Notes: generated from the sequence alone by a model not told the origin. Positions 10,701 to 24,200 are shown, counted from the first letter of the stretch. The stretch is 64,000 bases of DNA from Phylloscopus collybita (GCA_027886175.1 JAJNNQ010000019.1:16387501-16451500); one strand, 5' to 3'. Numbers and translations: made by a program.

Positions 10701-13700
10701 TCATTTCAGATGATCTCAGAGTGCATTCCTCTTCTAGAGAGAGATGCCCCAAATTGCTTCCTCACACACACAGACATATTTTTAATCTTTGTTTTGTGCG
10801 GAGGGAGATTCAGAGGCATTGGATGTCTGCCCAGCACAACGGATGCCAAACGCCAAAAATAGTGGGGAAAAAAAATAAAATCTTTTCTCCCTTATTGGCC
10901 TGAAATCCACTGAGAATGGGGACAAGGAGTTGAAGTGCATCTGCCATGACCATCCCTGCTGGCAGAGTGGCCAAGGAGAGAAAAGCATCTCCCTGAGAGA
11001 TGGTGCTGATGCAAGGGGGTTCTGCTGCACACCCGACCTTACCTGCTGCCTCCTCTCCCTGGGGCTCCCCCACGCTCTCTCCAGGCACCCCCACAGCCAG
11101 GGGCACCTGGGGCTCAGCCACTCTGAGAGCCTGGAGTAGCTCCTGGGAGGAGAAAACAGAGGGGAAAATCAGGAGAAGTGAGGCAGCATCGAAAAAAGCA
11201 ACAGGCACCCCCCAAAATGGGTTTCTTCGCTGTAGTTTCTCTCTCTCTCAGCTCCTGGGCAGCAATACTGTACACAAACTCTCAGCAATGCTGGTTGAGT
11301 TTTCCCCAAAGCTGCTCCAGGTGTTTTCTCACCAGGATGCACAGAGGGATGCCAGGCTCCATGAGGGACTGGCCAGGGTGTGCAATGCTTGGCTGAGCGT
11401 TTGCTGCCACCACCACCCTGCTAAACCAAAACCCTGCTTTGGGTTAACTGAGAGCAGCTGGACATGCTAACGGGAGAAGACTTCATCAAAACAAAGCAAC
11501 AAAGCAACAGAGCAACAGAGCAACAGAGCAGGTCCTCCTGCCCCTGCCAGGACCACGTTCTGGCCCCAGAGAGCCTCTGTCCTCAGCCCTCCAGGCGCTC
11601 CTTGTCTTCATCGCAGGTTAATTAGCACCCCAGTTTCTGCCTTTGCAATTAACCTACTTTAAATAAAGCAAAACAGATCCCTTGCAGAGCATCTGGGACA
11701 GCCAGGAGTGGGCAGAAAGCAGCCCAAACTGAGACAGGGCTCAGAGCAGCTCAGAGCTACACCCACAGGAGAGAGGTGATGGCCGTGACCCACCTCCCAT
11801 GCCCGGGGGCTCTGCTGCCCAACCCCAGCTCCAGCCCCGTGGCTGTCACAGCAGGTCTCAGGTGTTCCTTCCTGCACCCTACAAACACAGTAAAAACCAG
11901 GAACTCTGCATGTCTTTCTGAAATTTTCAGCTTGCAGCTTTATTTTGTGATGGGCCTGTACAGTAAAAACCACATTAGTTGCTCCCTGTGGGTAGGCAAA
12001 GGCTTAGTTTATGTCCTAAATAAAGTTGGGAAATCAATGGGGTATTTTTGTCTCAGTATCTGAGAAGCCAAACGAAATTTCTTTTAAAAATTTCAAAATA
12101 CAAAAACCTACAGACTTTGGAAAAAGCTGACTTGGGTTGGGAGATTTGAAAGGGCAGAAAAGCCTGAGGAAAGGGTTAAAGAGGAGGGGTGAGTGTGGTT
12201 AGGGGAAGAAAGAGCCCATTGCTCCAACCACCCATGCATCCAAAGGAGGGATGTGTTCAGCCAGACCTAACAGCACAAACACACCTGTCCCACCTGGTTT
12301 GTGGGGATTTATCCCAGGCTCATCCCTTTGCCTGCTGAGGAAAGAATATTCCAGACTCTCAGCACTCTGTTGCTTGCTCCCTGCTCCCTGTTAGCACCAG
12401 GCATGCATTTCATTTCAGAGTTTCCCTTCTTTTTAATATATTTCCATAACTCATTCAGTCTGCCTTTAATGTTTTCCTGTATATGCTGCCTTTCCCTCAC
12501 ATCCCAGACATTGCAGCTCCTCCTTCCTAAGCCCTGTTCTCACACCTTGTGAGAGTCCCACCTTGTGAGAGTTTGTTTTCTGGTTGCTCCTGAGGCAATC
12601 CCAGGCCTGTGCTGCTCATGTTTGTGTCACAGCAGCCCGTGGTTGTGCAGGAGAGCTGCTCTGTGTCCCCACAGCCTGTTCTCCTCACCTGTCCAGGTGT
12701 GTGCTTGCAGGGAGTCTCCATGGCCCTGGCAAGGACGTGATCCCTGCTGTTCTGATGGAGAGCAGCACTGGCCCCAGCCTCCCTTGCCCATTTCTTTTCT
12801 CCCAGGGATGTGCTGTGGGTGTCACTGAGCCAAGCACATGTGTTTACTGCGAGCACAAATTAAGAGAGAGAATGGCTTAATTAGAACTGAACATTAAACT
12901 AATTGCTTCCCATTTCAAAGGCTTTGAAGTAAAAGCAGCACATGAGATTTTTCTCTTCTTGGTTCCTTTTCCCTACCAGGCATCAAGGTTTGGGGATGCT
13001 GGGAGGTGCCTTCTTTCCAAAAACTTAACGATTTCCATGGGAAAATTGACCTTTTCCACACTTCTGGAAGCTGACACTGAGATTCTCTCTTCTGCCTTCC
13101 TGACCTCTGAAAAGGGGCTGAGGGAGAGGGAGCTCTGCAGGAGTCCTGCCTGAGCCCTGGCTGGGTTTAGGGACACACACACAGCACAGGGCAGGAAATC
13201 TGGAATGTGTCACTGGCACAGAGGTCCCCTGTGAGATGAGTGGGAGGGGGTGACCATGGCTTGGAGAGACTGCAGGGCACGGTCCTCACCGTGCCACAGC
13301 ACCTGGCAGCCTCTGAAGAGAGGAGAAGGATGTGGAGAGCCCAGTGAGGGAGCAGCTGAACAGCCTCCTGTCCTTGGGCACTGCCACTCCTGCTGAAAGC
13401 TGATCAAGGCTCGAGAGCCAGGGACAATCCCAGCTTCCCAACTTCCCAGCATGGAGCTCGCACAGCTGAGACCAGGAATGGAGCTCAGCATTTGGGTTGT
13501 CCCCTCAAAGTGTGGGGCTGCTCTGTGCCTGGGATTCCTCACTGCAGGAGGGCAGGAGCCCCACCCAGAGCTCTGGGACAGGCAGGGCTCAGCACAGCAG
13601 CTGTTTTAGGGGAACTTCAGCATTTCTTCTTGGTGAGAGTCAAGATCACAACGTCCCTGCCTCAATTCTGGGCTTGGTGCATCTCTGCTATGTCATATTA

Positions 13701-15190
13701 CACTGCAGCAATGACAACATTGAAGCCACCTCTTCCCATCACCCAGGAAAAGGCTGAAATAAACCCACAGGTGTTAAAGCAGGGATAGAGCCACGGGAGC
13801 ACAGAACCTGCACTCACCTTGCTCTGCTGCCTTCTCCTGGCAGGTGACAGCCACCAGGCTGGCTGGATGATGGCTGTGACCCCCAGTCCTTCTGAGATAG
13901 AAATACCTGGGTCATTAAAATAGATATTGTGTTGGAGGAGCCCTTATAGCAGGCAATAAGAACCCATGGGAAGACTAGTTTAAGGCCTTAACTGTTTCTT
14001 AATATTCTTGAACAAGTCCAGCCTGCTTTTCATCTTGATACAAACTTAGCATAAGTATTTGGGAGCTTGTCTTCATTAGCAAAACCCATCAAGGAAGGAT
14101 GTGGGTAGTTAATCCTAATAAATGCATACTTAAGCCTTAGACCTCTGCATTTTTATTTTTTTTTTTTTTTCCCCATTAATTGCGAATGCTTTTGGGGAAC
14201 TCTGTCTGTCTGGGACAAACTGCAGGGGTTGCTTCTTGTTCCTCCCCACCCAGGTGCCACGAGCCAGGGCCCTGTACACCTACCGAGGGCACAACCCCGG
14301 GGAGCTGCGCTTCAACAAGGGGGACACCATCGTGCTGCTGCGGCAGCTGGACGAGAACTGGTACCTGGGAGAGCTCAACGGCAGCAGCGGCGTTTTCCCG
14401 GCCAGCTCCGTGCAGGTCATCAAGCAGCTGCCCCTGCCCCGCCCGCTCTACGGCCTCGACCTGCGCAGCCGGGACAAGGACAGCAAGGACATCCTGACCC
14501 TGCAAAAGGTACGGGGGGAGGAGGAGAGCAGGGACATCCTGACCCTGCACAGCAAGGACATCCTGACCCTCCAAAAGGTATGGGGAGAGGCAGGGAGCAG
14601 GGACATCCTGATCCTCCACAGCAAAGACATCCTGACCCTGCAAAAGGTATGGGGTGAGGTGGACAGCAAGGACATCCTGACCCTGCAAAAGGTACGGGGA
14701 GAGGCAGAGAGCAAGGACATCCTGACCCTGCAAAAGGTACGGGGGGAGGCAGAGAGCAAGGACATCCTGACCCTGCAAAAGGTACGGGGGGAGGCAGAGA
14801 GCAAGGACATCCTGACCCTGCAAAAGGTACGGGGAGAGGCAGAGAGCAGGGACATCCTGACCCTGCACAGCAAGGACATCCTGACCCTGCAAAAGGTATG
14901 GGGTGAGGCAGAGAGCAAGGACATCCTGACCCTGCACAGCAAGGGCATCCTGACCCTCCAGCAGGTACCACCCGCAGTCCCGGGACGTGGCTGGCACTTC
15001 CCTGTCGCTGTAGGACACGAAATCAGGACACAGACACTCAGAAGGCTGAGATGACTCCAAATCTGTGTTTATTCTCAATACATCTGTCTTTATACCTTTT
15101 ACAACTAACCCACCCAATGGGGTGGGATCCTTGAACCATGCTGGTTCCATTAGAGGGACATCAAGCAAAGTGCCTCCTTGGGAGAGGAAT

Positions 15191-15244
<54 letters not shown>

Positions 15245-18200
15245 CAGGATAGTGTAGGAAAACGTATCCTTGTTTACCAGACTTGTGCCTGGGAAAGGAA
15301 TTTCTGAAAATCAAAACGCTGCAGGCACGAACCGTGGCTACACTTCCCTGCGCCGCACGGGGCTCTGCCGCCCCCCGCAGCTGCTCGGGAGCGCCCCTCG
15401 GGTGTCTGGGGGTCCCCCCCGGCAGTCAGCCCTCCTCTGCCATTGCCCCGCGGGCACGCAGGGTGACAAAAGAGCATCCGCAGAGAGGGATGCAGGCGGC
15501 GATGCCGGGGCCGCGGATACAGAGACCTCGCAGCCACCCGCCGCTCCCCGGCAGAATCCCGTCAGCGCCGGTCTAGACGTTAATTGTGCTCTGCAGTTCA
15601 GCTTGAGATGCAGGCTGTAAATGGCACCGGCACCAGTTCCTAGAAATAAAATTAATATTAGTAATGCCCATAATTACAGCAAGCTCTGCTTTGTGGCTGT
15701 TTTATAGGAGGACACAAGCAAAACATCTTATTTGAAGCTCTAATACTTTTTTTTTTTTTTTTTTTTCCAAATGTCTTTTCATTTAATGAAATCGTTTTGG
15801 CTTCAGTAATGACTTATTCAAGTCTGGCATTAACAGACATAAGTTAGTTAAGGGACACATGCAGCCACCAAGGAATTAGAAATTAATTCTAGGGAAGGCA
15901 AAGGTAGGGCTACTGTGGGAGACACAAGGCTCTCCCAGCTCTGACATGCAGCTTGTGCCCCATTTCATCATGTCTCCTGGGAATTAGATAGGCAGAAAAA
16001 TATTTCCAGTTTGTTCACACACAGAAATGCCAGGATGGCCACGGGCACATGTGTACCTATACACACACTGTGGGCTTTAAACCTTATTTTGGAGAGGGAA
16101 AATGAGAAACCCACCCCTGTTGTAAAACGACAATGTCTGGGAGCCACCTGTATGCTCCTCTCCTGCCATGTCACCCTGTCCATTCCAGGCATTGAGCACA
16201 TTGCCTCCCACGAGTGGGTGAGATTCTCCAAGTTTTGCAATTCATTAATGTCAACAGTAAATCATGATTAATTCCTCTGGCAGCCATGGTGGTGAGGAAC
16301 ACTGTCACCACATGCCCTTTGCTACTAACACCCTGATCAGCAGTTTCCAAGAAGTGCTGTGTGAACCCTGCCCGTATGCAAACCCAGGGCCTGCCTCTCC
16401 CTCCTCAACCCCAATCCTCAACAAGCCAAGATGTTCTCAATGGAAGCAGCATCAAGCCATGAATGTTCAAGCTGACCCAGATGGAACTGGGGTGGATCTA
16501 ATCCTGCTGGGAATGCCACCAGCAGTGAGGGCCTCGCTGAGCCCGTGCCATACCCTCAGCTGCAGGGCTGGGGTGTCCTGCTGCAAGATGCACCCCCGTG
16601 TGCCAGCACAGACAGGGACACAGGAGTCTAAACATCCCTTCTAACTCAGGGCTAGAGTTATTAAGTAATAGAATAGGCAGCACCTCTGCCAGCCAGAGCT
16701 TTGGAAAAGGAATATCTCGGAGGGGAGCGCTCATCCTCAGTAACCCCTTGTCTTAGCACAAGTTTTTCAAACCAATTTTAATTTCACTGTCGGCTTTGCA
16801 CTGAGAATTTTGCACCCAGACTTTGGCAACAGATGAGAGAAAGGGCAGAGCCCCAAGATTTTGAAGACAACCCGTAATGTCACCTGAGAGAAACAGCAGA
16901 GCCCCAAGATTTTAAAGATAACTTGTAAAGCCACCTGAGCCCTGCTGCCAGACGGGGAAGGGGAGCAGAGCAATGGGGGGCTGTCGCTGTTGGACACGAA
17001 GGAAAGACACAGACTCGTGATTTCAGAAGGCTGATGCTCTGAAAAGGAGCTGGTTTATTCTCAGAACCTATTTTTATACCTTTTTACAATGTGCCCACCT
17101 AAGAGATGGGATCCTTTGAACCATTGGTCACACCAAGGGTCAACGAGCAAAGTCCCTCCTTAGGAGAGAAATGTGAAAAATGAGAGAGTTTACAAAGTGT
17201 GACCTTGTTTAGCAGTTTAGGTCCCTGGGAAAGAACTTGAGAAAACCCAAACATGACAAGCAGCGACTACAGGGGGGCTGTGCCAGGTGCAACCTTCTGA
17301 AGGTCCATCACACCTCCTTGTTCTTTCTTGCAGCCGAGCAGCCCCGCCCAGCAGCTCCTGCAGGCCACCAAGGGCCACTGGTCCCCGCAGCCCAAGGGCG
17401 CGTCCCTGCCCACGGCAGCATCCCCCAAGGTGGCAGCAGCAGCGAGCCCCGCGCCCTTCCCCAAGGGGCCCGAGTCCCGGCGGAGGAGCCTGCGGCAGTT
17501 CTCCATCACCACGGCCCTCAACACCCTGAACCGCATGGTGCACGCCGAGCGCCCGGCGCTGCACATCAGCTCCCCGGTGCTGATCAGCTCCAGCAACCCC
17601 AGCGTGCCCACCCAGAGCAGCGAGAGAGCCGCGCTGCCCGGCGGGAGCCCTCTCCAGGTAAGGCAGCAACCTGTTGGACACAATGATGTCTCAGTCGCTG
17701 TCGGACACAATGATGGAGGCATAAAGCCAGCCGGTGCTGGGGTTGGCAGAGGGCTCTGAGGCACCCTGAGAGTATCTCGTTAAAGACAGCCTGGGGGGTC
17801 AGTGCAGCTTTGTCAGCTGGAGAGAAGGCCTCGGCAGAGAGCAGGCAGTGATTTTAGCTCAGTGATTTAGCTCAGTGATTCCAGCCCTGCTCCTGCGAGG
17901 TTTCTTCTCTGTTGACCGGCCTGGGAGAGAGAGAGGGAGACTTCGTCTGGCAAATTCCGCAGAAGGTAGTTTATTATGAGGGTCCAGCGAAGGGAGCCAG
18001 GATGACAGCACTCCCTGGGAGACCAGGGAAACCCAGGGGTTTTATAGGACACCAAAAGGGGAGGGAAAGGGTACAAAGCTAATCGTTTAAGACAGATCTG
18101 CATAAAATCTCGAAGGGGCTTCTGGGTCTATCCAAAAGGTCGCCGTGACCAAAAGCTTTCCCTTATCTTAAGGGCTCTGGAAAGAGATTGTGCAATCCCT

Positions 18201-21200
18201 CTCAGGCTGCTCTCCAGGGCAGAGCCACAGGGGCTTTGTCCACCCCCACAGAGGCAGGGAGTGATTCAGAAAGGCTGCGTGGTCCCCTTGCAGGAAAGGG
18301 ACCCCTGTTACTACGCTTCGTGCCTGCCGTGTTTTGGTTTTGGGAAATTCCATTCCCAGGCACGGTTTTCGTACATGAGGCCACATAATGTAAACTATTG
18401 TGTGTTTTCCACGTCTGTTCTCAGAGAAGGAACTCTTGTGATAGTCTCTAGGTCTGACCAATGGTTCCCAAAGGTCCCACCTAAGAGGTGGGCACATCTG
18501 AAAAAGTATAACAAGAATCAAAAAAAATAAACCGTAGTCTCTTGTCTCTTGTCTGCAAGAGATCACGCAGCCTCTTCTAATACACTCCCTGCCTCATTCC
18601 TTGATGTCCCACAGCAACAGACCCTGGTTTATTTCTCCAGCTACTTTTATGCTTTTTCGGATGTGCCCACCTTAGAGGTGGGACCTTTGGGAACCATTGG
18701 TCAGTTCCAGAGACCACCACGTGAAAATCCCTCCTCTGGGAAATAATGTGGAAAAACAAGGTAGTTTACATTATGTGACCTTGTGTACCAAAAAGGTGCC
18801 TGGGAACAGAATTTCCCAAAACCAAAACATGGTAGGCACGAAGCGTGGCAACAGCACAGCGCTCCTGAGGCACAGACACAGAGTGACCCCCTGGAATTTA
18901 TCCACCCCGGGCAGAGGAGTCTCATTCCTTCTTCCCACACTGACCAAAGATCTGAGCACAGTCTTCACAGAGAGCTGGCATGGGAGAAAAAGGTTGTTTT
19001 TTTTGTTTTTACATTTATGTGACATCTTTCATAGTGAAGGTAGCTCCAGCATTTTTTAGAGCAGTCACCCAGCCCCTGGCAGTCCCTGGCCAGGCAGTAA
19101 CACCCAGCAGGCACTTTGTACTGAGCACCAGCCTGCAGAGAGCCAGAGTGTGATCTCCTGGGTTACAGAGGGGAAATGAACCCCTACAGGAGTTCCATCA
19201 TTCAGCTGAAGCCGTCCCACACCTCACACCCCCAAAAGGGATCTTACCCAAATGTCTCAGTGTGAACCAGTGCCAACAGCAGAAACAAGAGAGGGGACAT
19301 GTTAGGGTTTGGCCTTTGAAAGGTTGGAAATTGATGCTTCCAAACAGCAGGACCGTTCCCAGAGGTTTGCAGAGGGATCTGTGCCATTGCTGGGGCTGCA
19401 CAGGATGCAGCTTTCCTTCCCGTCTCTGCCTTTGGGCCACGATGCCTGAGCTGCAACGCTCAGATCCCTTCCTGAGCGCAGGTGGGCACTGCCAGGAGCG
19501 GGGGCTGCAGCCCAGGACAGCCAGCAGCAGCTGGGCAAGCCCAGGCAGAGGGGCTGCAGGGCTCCCACCGCGGCACCCGCCTGCCTCCAGCACCGGGGAG
19601 CAGTCGGACTCATCTCGGCCCATAAAAGGGAATAAAGCAGCGCTGCCCCAGCCCTCCTCCTGCGGCTCTGGCTTCCCCTCGGGTGCCAGGCCGGGCTCAG
19701 GTGGAGCCAGAACCAGTTTGCAGGGCTGCGGTGGCCGTGTCTGTGCATGTGCCTCTTGTGCAAGGGCTGCGGGGTGAGGGCAGCCGCTGGAATCTCTTCC
19801 CAGCCCCAGCCGGGCTGATTCCCCGGCGCTGGCAGCCCCTGGCTCGGGGCACGTCTGGCCCAGAGCTGCTGCTGCTGGCTGAGGGGAGCCGATAAACCCC
19901 GCAGCTGCTGCAGCACACCCCGCTCTCCTCTGCCATAAAGGATGGGATGTCCCGGAGCTCCCAGGGCCGGGGATGGATCGGGAGGGCTTCCCCCGCAGCG
20001 AGGCACCAGGTGGACCCTCTGAGAAGGGATTTGCTCAGCAGCACTGGGGGTCACACTGGTGACACACTAAAATGGAGTGAGAGAGGGATTTTGGGAGAGG
20101 CAGGGTATTAAAACCCTTTGTACTTTACGAGGGCTCGCAAGGGACTCGCAGGGGACCAGCAGAAGTGAATGCTGGAGTCAGTTATACGTGACTCGAAAAT
20201 ATTTCTTTCCATCTTTTTTTCTCCTCTGCATGTCGCAAATGCAAAGGCAGCTTTGAGGATGCTCTAAATGCTGGTTGCTCCCAGGCACAGGGGAACACAG
20301 AGATGAAAAACACGGAGCTTTTCACCCAGAAGGGGACATTTCAACACAGCTCCATCAGGAAAACCAGCAAAAGGCTGTCATTTTGTTCCAGTGAAGAAAA
20401 AAAGAAACTCCAAATACCCAAATTTCAAGCATTTTGATGATGGCAATTAATAAAACAGAATTATAATTTCCAGTCAACTTTATGAGCACCTGGTCCAATC
20501 CTGCCTGGACTAGAAAAGGAGGAATGCAGAGAAGGTTTAAAGCTGACCTGCCACTCCAGGTCCGAGACAGAAGCTGGAATTGCTGGGGTGTTTTAATTAA
20601 TTTAATTTACTGGAGAGCACCAGAGCGTGTGAGTCACTCCTCTTTTTCCCTAGGTCCTTGCCAAGCCAGCGCTCCAGCACCGCGTTACAGACATGACCAC
20701 TAGAAATTAGATTTGAAACGAACACCCAGATTAAAGCCCCGGCTTGCATCATGACAGAATCCTGCGGTGGTTGCTGGAGAGCACAGCTGGCAGCCACATC
20801 CAAGGTTCCGCTGTGCCCCGAGCCTGCCGAGGGCACAGCAGGGCACGGCCCCGGCCCCGCCGCGGTGTCGCCTTGCAGCGTGTGCAGGGCTGGCTCCGGA
20901 CGGGGAGAAGCCGCTGCTGGCAGCTGCTGGGGCCCGGGGAGCAGGAGGTGCAGGGTTCCGTGCTGCAGGAGGGGCGGCTGGGCAGAAGAGCATCCCGAGG
21001 TTTGTGCTGCCCGCTGCCATCCATCCCTGCGCGCAGGCAGCACAGCCCGCGATGTTCCCCCCCGGCTGCTGGGCTGCCAGCGCTGCCGACAGCCAGGAGT
21101 GTTGCAGTGCGTGCTCTGCCCGGCCAGGCCCGTGTCTATCCTGGGCACCCCGGCTGCTCTTGGCATGCCACAACCAGTCACTTTGTGGGGTTCGGCTCTC

Positions 21201-24200
21201 TCATCTGGGTAACGCTGAGCACCAGCCTGCAGAGAGCCAGAGTGTGATCTCCTGGGTTACAGAGGGGAAATGAACCCCTACAGGAGTTCCATCATTCAGC
21301 TGAAGCCGTCCCACGCCTCACACCCCCAAAAGGGATCTTACCCAAAAGTCTCAGTGTGAACCACTGCCAACAGCAGAAACAAGAGAGGGGACATGTTAGG
21401 GTTTGGCCTTAGAAAGGTTGGAAATTGATGCTTCCAAACAGCAGGACCGTTCCCAGAGGTTTGCAGAGGGATCTGTGCCATTGCTGGGGCTGCACAGGAT
21501 GCAGCTTTCCTTCCCGTCTCTGCCTTTGGGCCACGATGCCTGAGCTGCAACGCTCAGATCCCTTCCTGAGCGCAGGTGGGCACTGTCAATGCTGGATCCA
21601 AGAAAAAGGGGGCTCTCTCTGAATTTTCCAGGGAACAGAGGCTTTATTCGGGGGTGGGGAAAAAGGGGTCAGATTGATCCCCCCCAGCCACCCCAGGCTG
21701 GTGCCTCTGGAGAGAGACCCTGAGCCTGGGGTGGTGGGCGGTTTAATACTACAATTCTGGGGTGGGTTCTAAGTTACAGATACCAATAAAACAATCTAAA
21801 TACATCATGCCAAATTAAGTCATTTAGGTTCCAACAAATCCAGCACAAGTTCTGGGATGGGCTGAGGGCAGGCTTGCAAGGTCAGTGGCTAACTTTACTG
21901 TACTTCAAAGATAAGAATTATATGATGTACAAGAAAGAAGTTATGCATGACAGAGGTAGTGAGGCAGGGGAGAACCAATAAGAAGGATTCTAAGCAGGGG
22001 CTAAAGTTGTCCTAGAAACCCTTATCAAAACTACAAGAAAGTTACATATTAAAACAAGCAATACTTCTTCAGACAAAAGGGCATTCTAGCATTGTGCAAG
22101 CTATTCTAAACTTAACAATAAAACCCTTCATGCTGTATTCACAGCCAAGGCCTGCACATATTATTTTTTGCAGTCCCACACAGGAGGGCAAAGGAAGAAG
22201 CCAGGGGGGACAAGTCAGAGCGTGCCCAGCTGGCACAGACCCACACCTTTGGTGGCTGGAACCCTGCAGAGCCCAGCGAGCACAAGGGACACAAAACCGA
22301 GCTGGGGAGAGGAGCAGAAGCACCCCACAGGCAGGTCCTGGGTCTTGGGTGGATGCTCAGCAGACACTGGGCACCCAGCAGCACCCAGCTGCCTCAGAGA
22401 CCCTGGGCAGGGGCACAACAGCCCAGCTGAGAGATGAGGGGGACAGTCAGTGGGGACAGCCCAGCAGGCTGCTCGTGGCCTCACTGGCACAGCAGGGACA
22501 GGGAGGCTGGCACAGCACAAGGCACAGTGACCTCAGCAGCAGAAACGGGGCTGTAGCTCCTCCCTGGAACTCCAGAGACCCCTCAGAGAGCCCAGAGGGG
22601 ACATCACAGTGCCTGGTACCCAAAATGACACTGGGGAAAGGACCAAGGGGGATCAGTCACAGGGTCTGGATGATCCTGAGGTCTTTTCCAGCCTAAATGA
22701 TTCTGTGATTCCGAGTCTTCCTCTTGCTGCCTGGTCTTTTTCTAAGTCAAATGCTCCAGACTCTTCTATTTCCTGAAATGTCTTTGGTGGTGTTTTTTTG
22801 AAGGGTGGATGAAGCCAGTCGAACGTTAACTGCTCCTCCAGTGGCTTGAAAGAAGCTGACAACCAGATTAACATTTTCTTTTCTTTGCTTCCTTTCTCCC
22901 GTAGGTCAGCACCTCTTACTACCCCTCACCAGGACCACTGGGGCCGCCAGCAGCCATTGTCACCCTTCCCCACCTGCAGCACCACGGGCCAGCTTACCTG
23001 TACGTAAGGAAACTGCAATGCTTTGGGGGACAGGGTGTGATTTCCTGTAGCCTCACCTGAGCTTGCTCCTGCTGAGGTGGTGGAGGTGCAGTCAGAGCAG
23101 AGCAGAGCTTGGATCCGAGTGCAGATCCATGTGGGGATGTGCCTGGCTGGTCTGAGCAGGGGGTGGCAGAGACCTGAAATCACAGCTGGGTGGGTGCATC
23201 TTCTCTGCCCCACTGTTCCCTGTGGAGCAACAGCTCTGCCTGTTTGTCAGCCACACATTTGGCTGGTTTTTACGTGTAAAGAAACTAATTACTCCTTCAG
23301 TGCCTCTAGTTATTTATCCTGAAACCTTCATGGCCACTGGTGTTTTTGAACAATTCAGTTTCTGAAAACTTCCACAGAGTTAAAATTTGCAGATAACAGC
23401 CCATGATGATTACATCAGGGTAAGATTCACCGCCCTGGCACTTTCATAAAGCATTTAAAAATAACAACAGCACCACAACAACGCTGTTTGCACAGCACTC
23501 AGCACCCGTGGTGCAGAGCCAGGCTGTGGGAATGCTGGTGCCCAGGGGTAGCACCCACAGCTGGGCGCTGTGTTGGGACCCACACACAGCAATCATCACT
23601 CAGCCCAGGCTCCAGCACACCCGTAATCCAAAGGACAAGAGATCTCCCAAGAGCTTCAATCATTTGCAGAGGGATGGGGTGAGAGCATCCCAGCAGCTGC
23701 CTGGTGTGCAGGGATGCAGTGTCAGCCCAGCAGCTGCACAGCCTCCCCCTGAGGTGACTGCTGAGCAGCCACGAGCTGCTGCAGAGTGAGAACACCCTGA
23801 GCCCACCTGGGAGGCCCCCAGGGAGCAGCCCCTCACACGGACTGGCCCAGCAGGTCAAACCCTCAGGTGCTTGTGCTGACCAACAGCCAGAGGGAAACCC
23901 TTCTAAGAGTTCCCTGACTATCCAGACAGCCCGTCTGTTGTTTCTGTTTTGTAAAAAACACCTGATAATTGCGGTGTTGGGCTGTAACTCACTGATCCTT
24001 GAAGCAGATCACATTCCCCTTGAAAAAAAAAAAAACAACAGTGCAATTAAGCGTGTCACACTGGAGACAAATTCAAGTTATTTAAAGAACAGATAGGGAA
24101 AAGTTTTGGAAACTACACCACTTTCTTTTGCTGCTGTTTTGCTGTGTGCTCACACATGGGTCAGTGAGAAGAACAAAGCTTCAGCCCTTGGTCCCAATCC

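Noticed and set aside
14176..15168. 330-codon minus-strand frame over the exon 2 array, and two more in other frames
   Set aside because: Repeat periods divisible by three keep all frames open. The plus-strand frame alone matches SH3RF2 exon 2 and its splice sites.
20597..21273. Cluster of overlapping frames of 150-195 codons
   Set aside because: All are GC-rich chance frames on both strands. None has a domain, and the SH3RF2 exons splice across this region.
21578..22189. Target-site duplication around the family C LTR
   Set aside because: GGGCAC on the left and GGAGGG on the right do not match well enough to claim.
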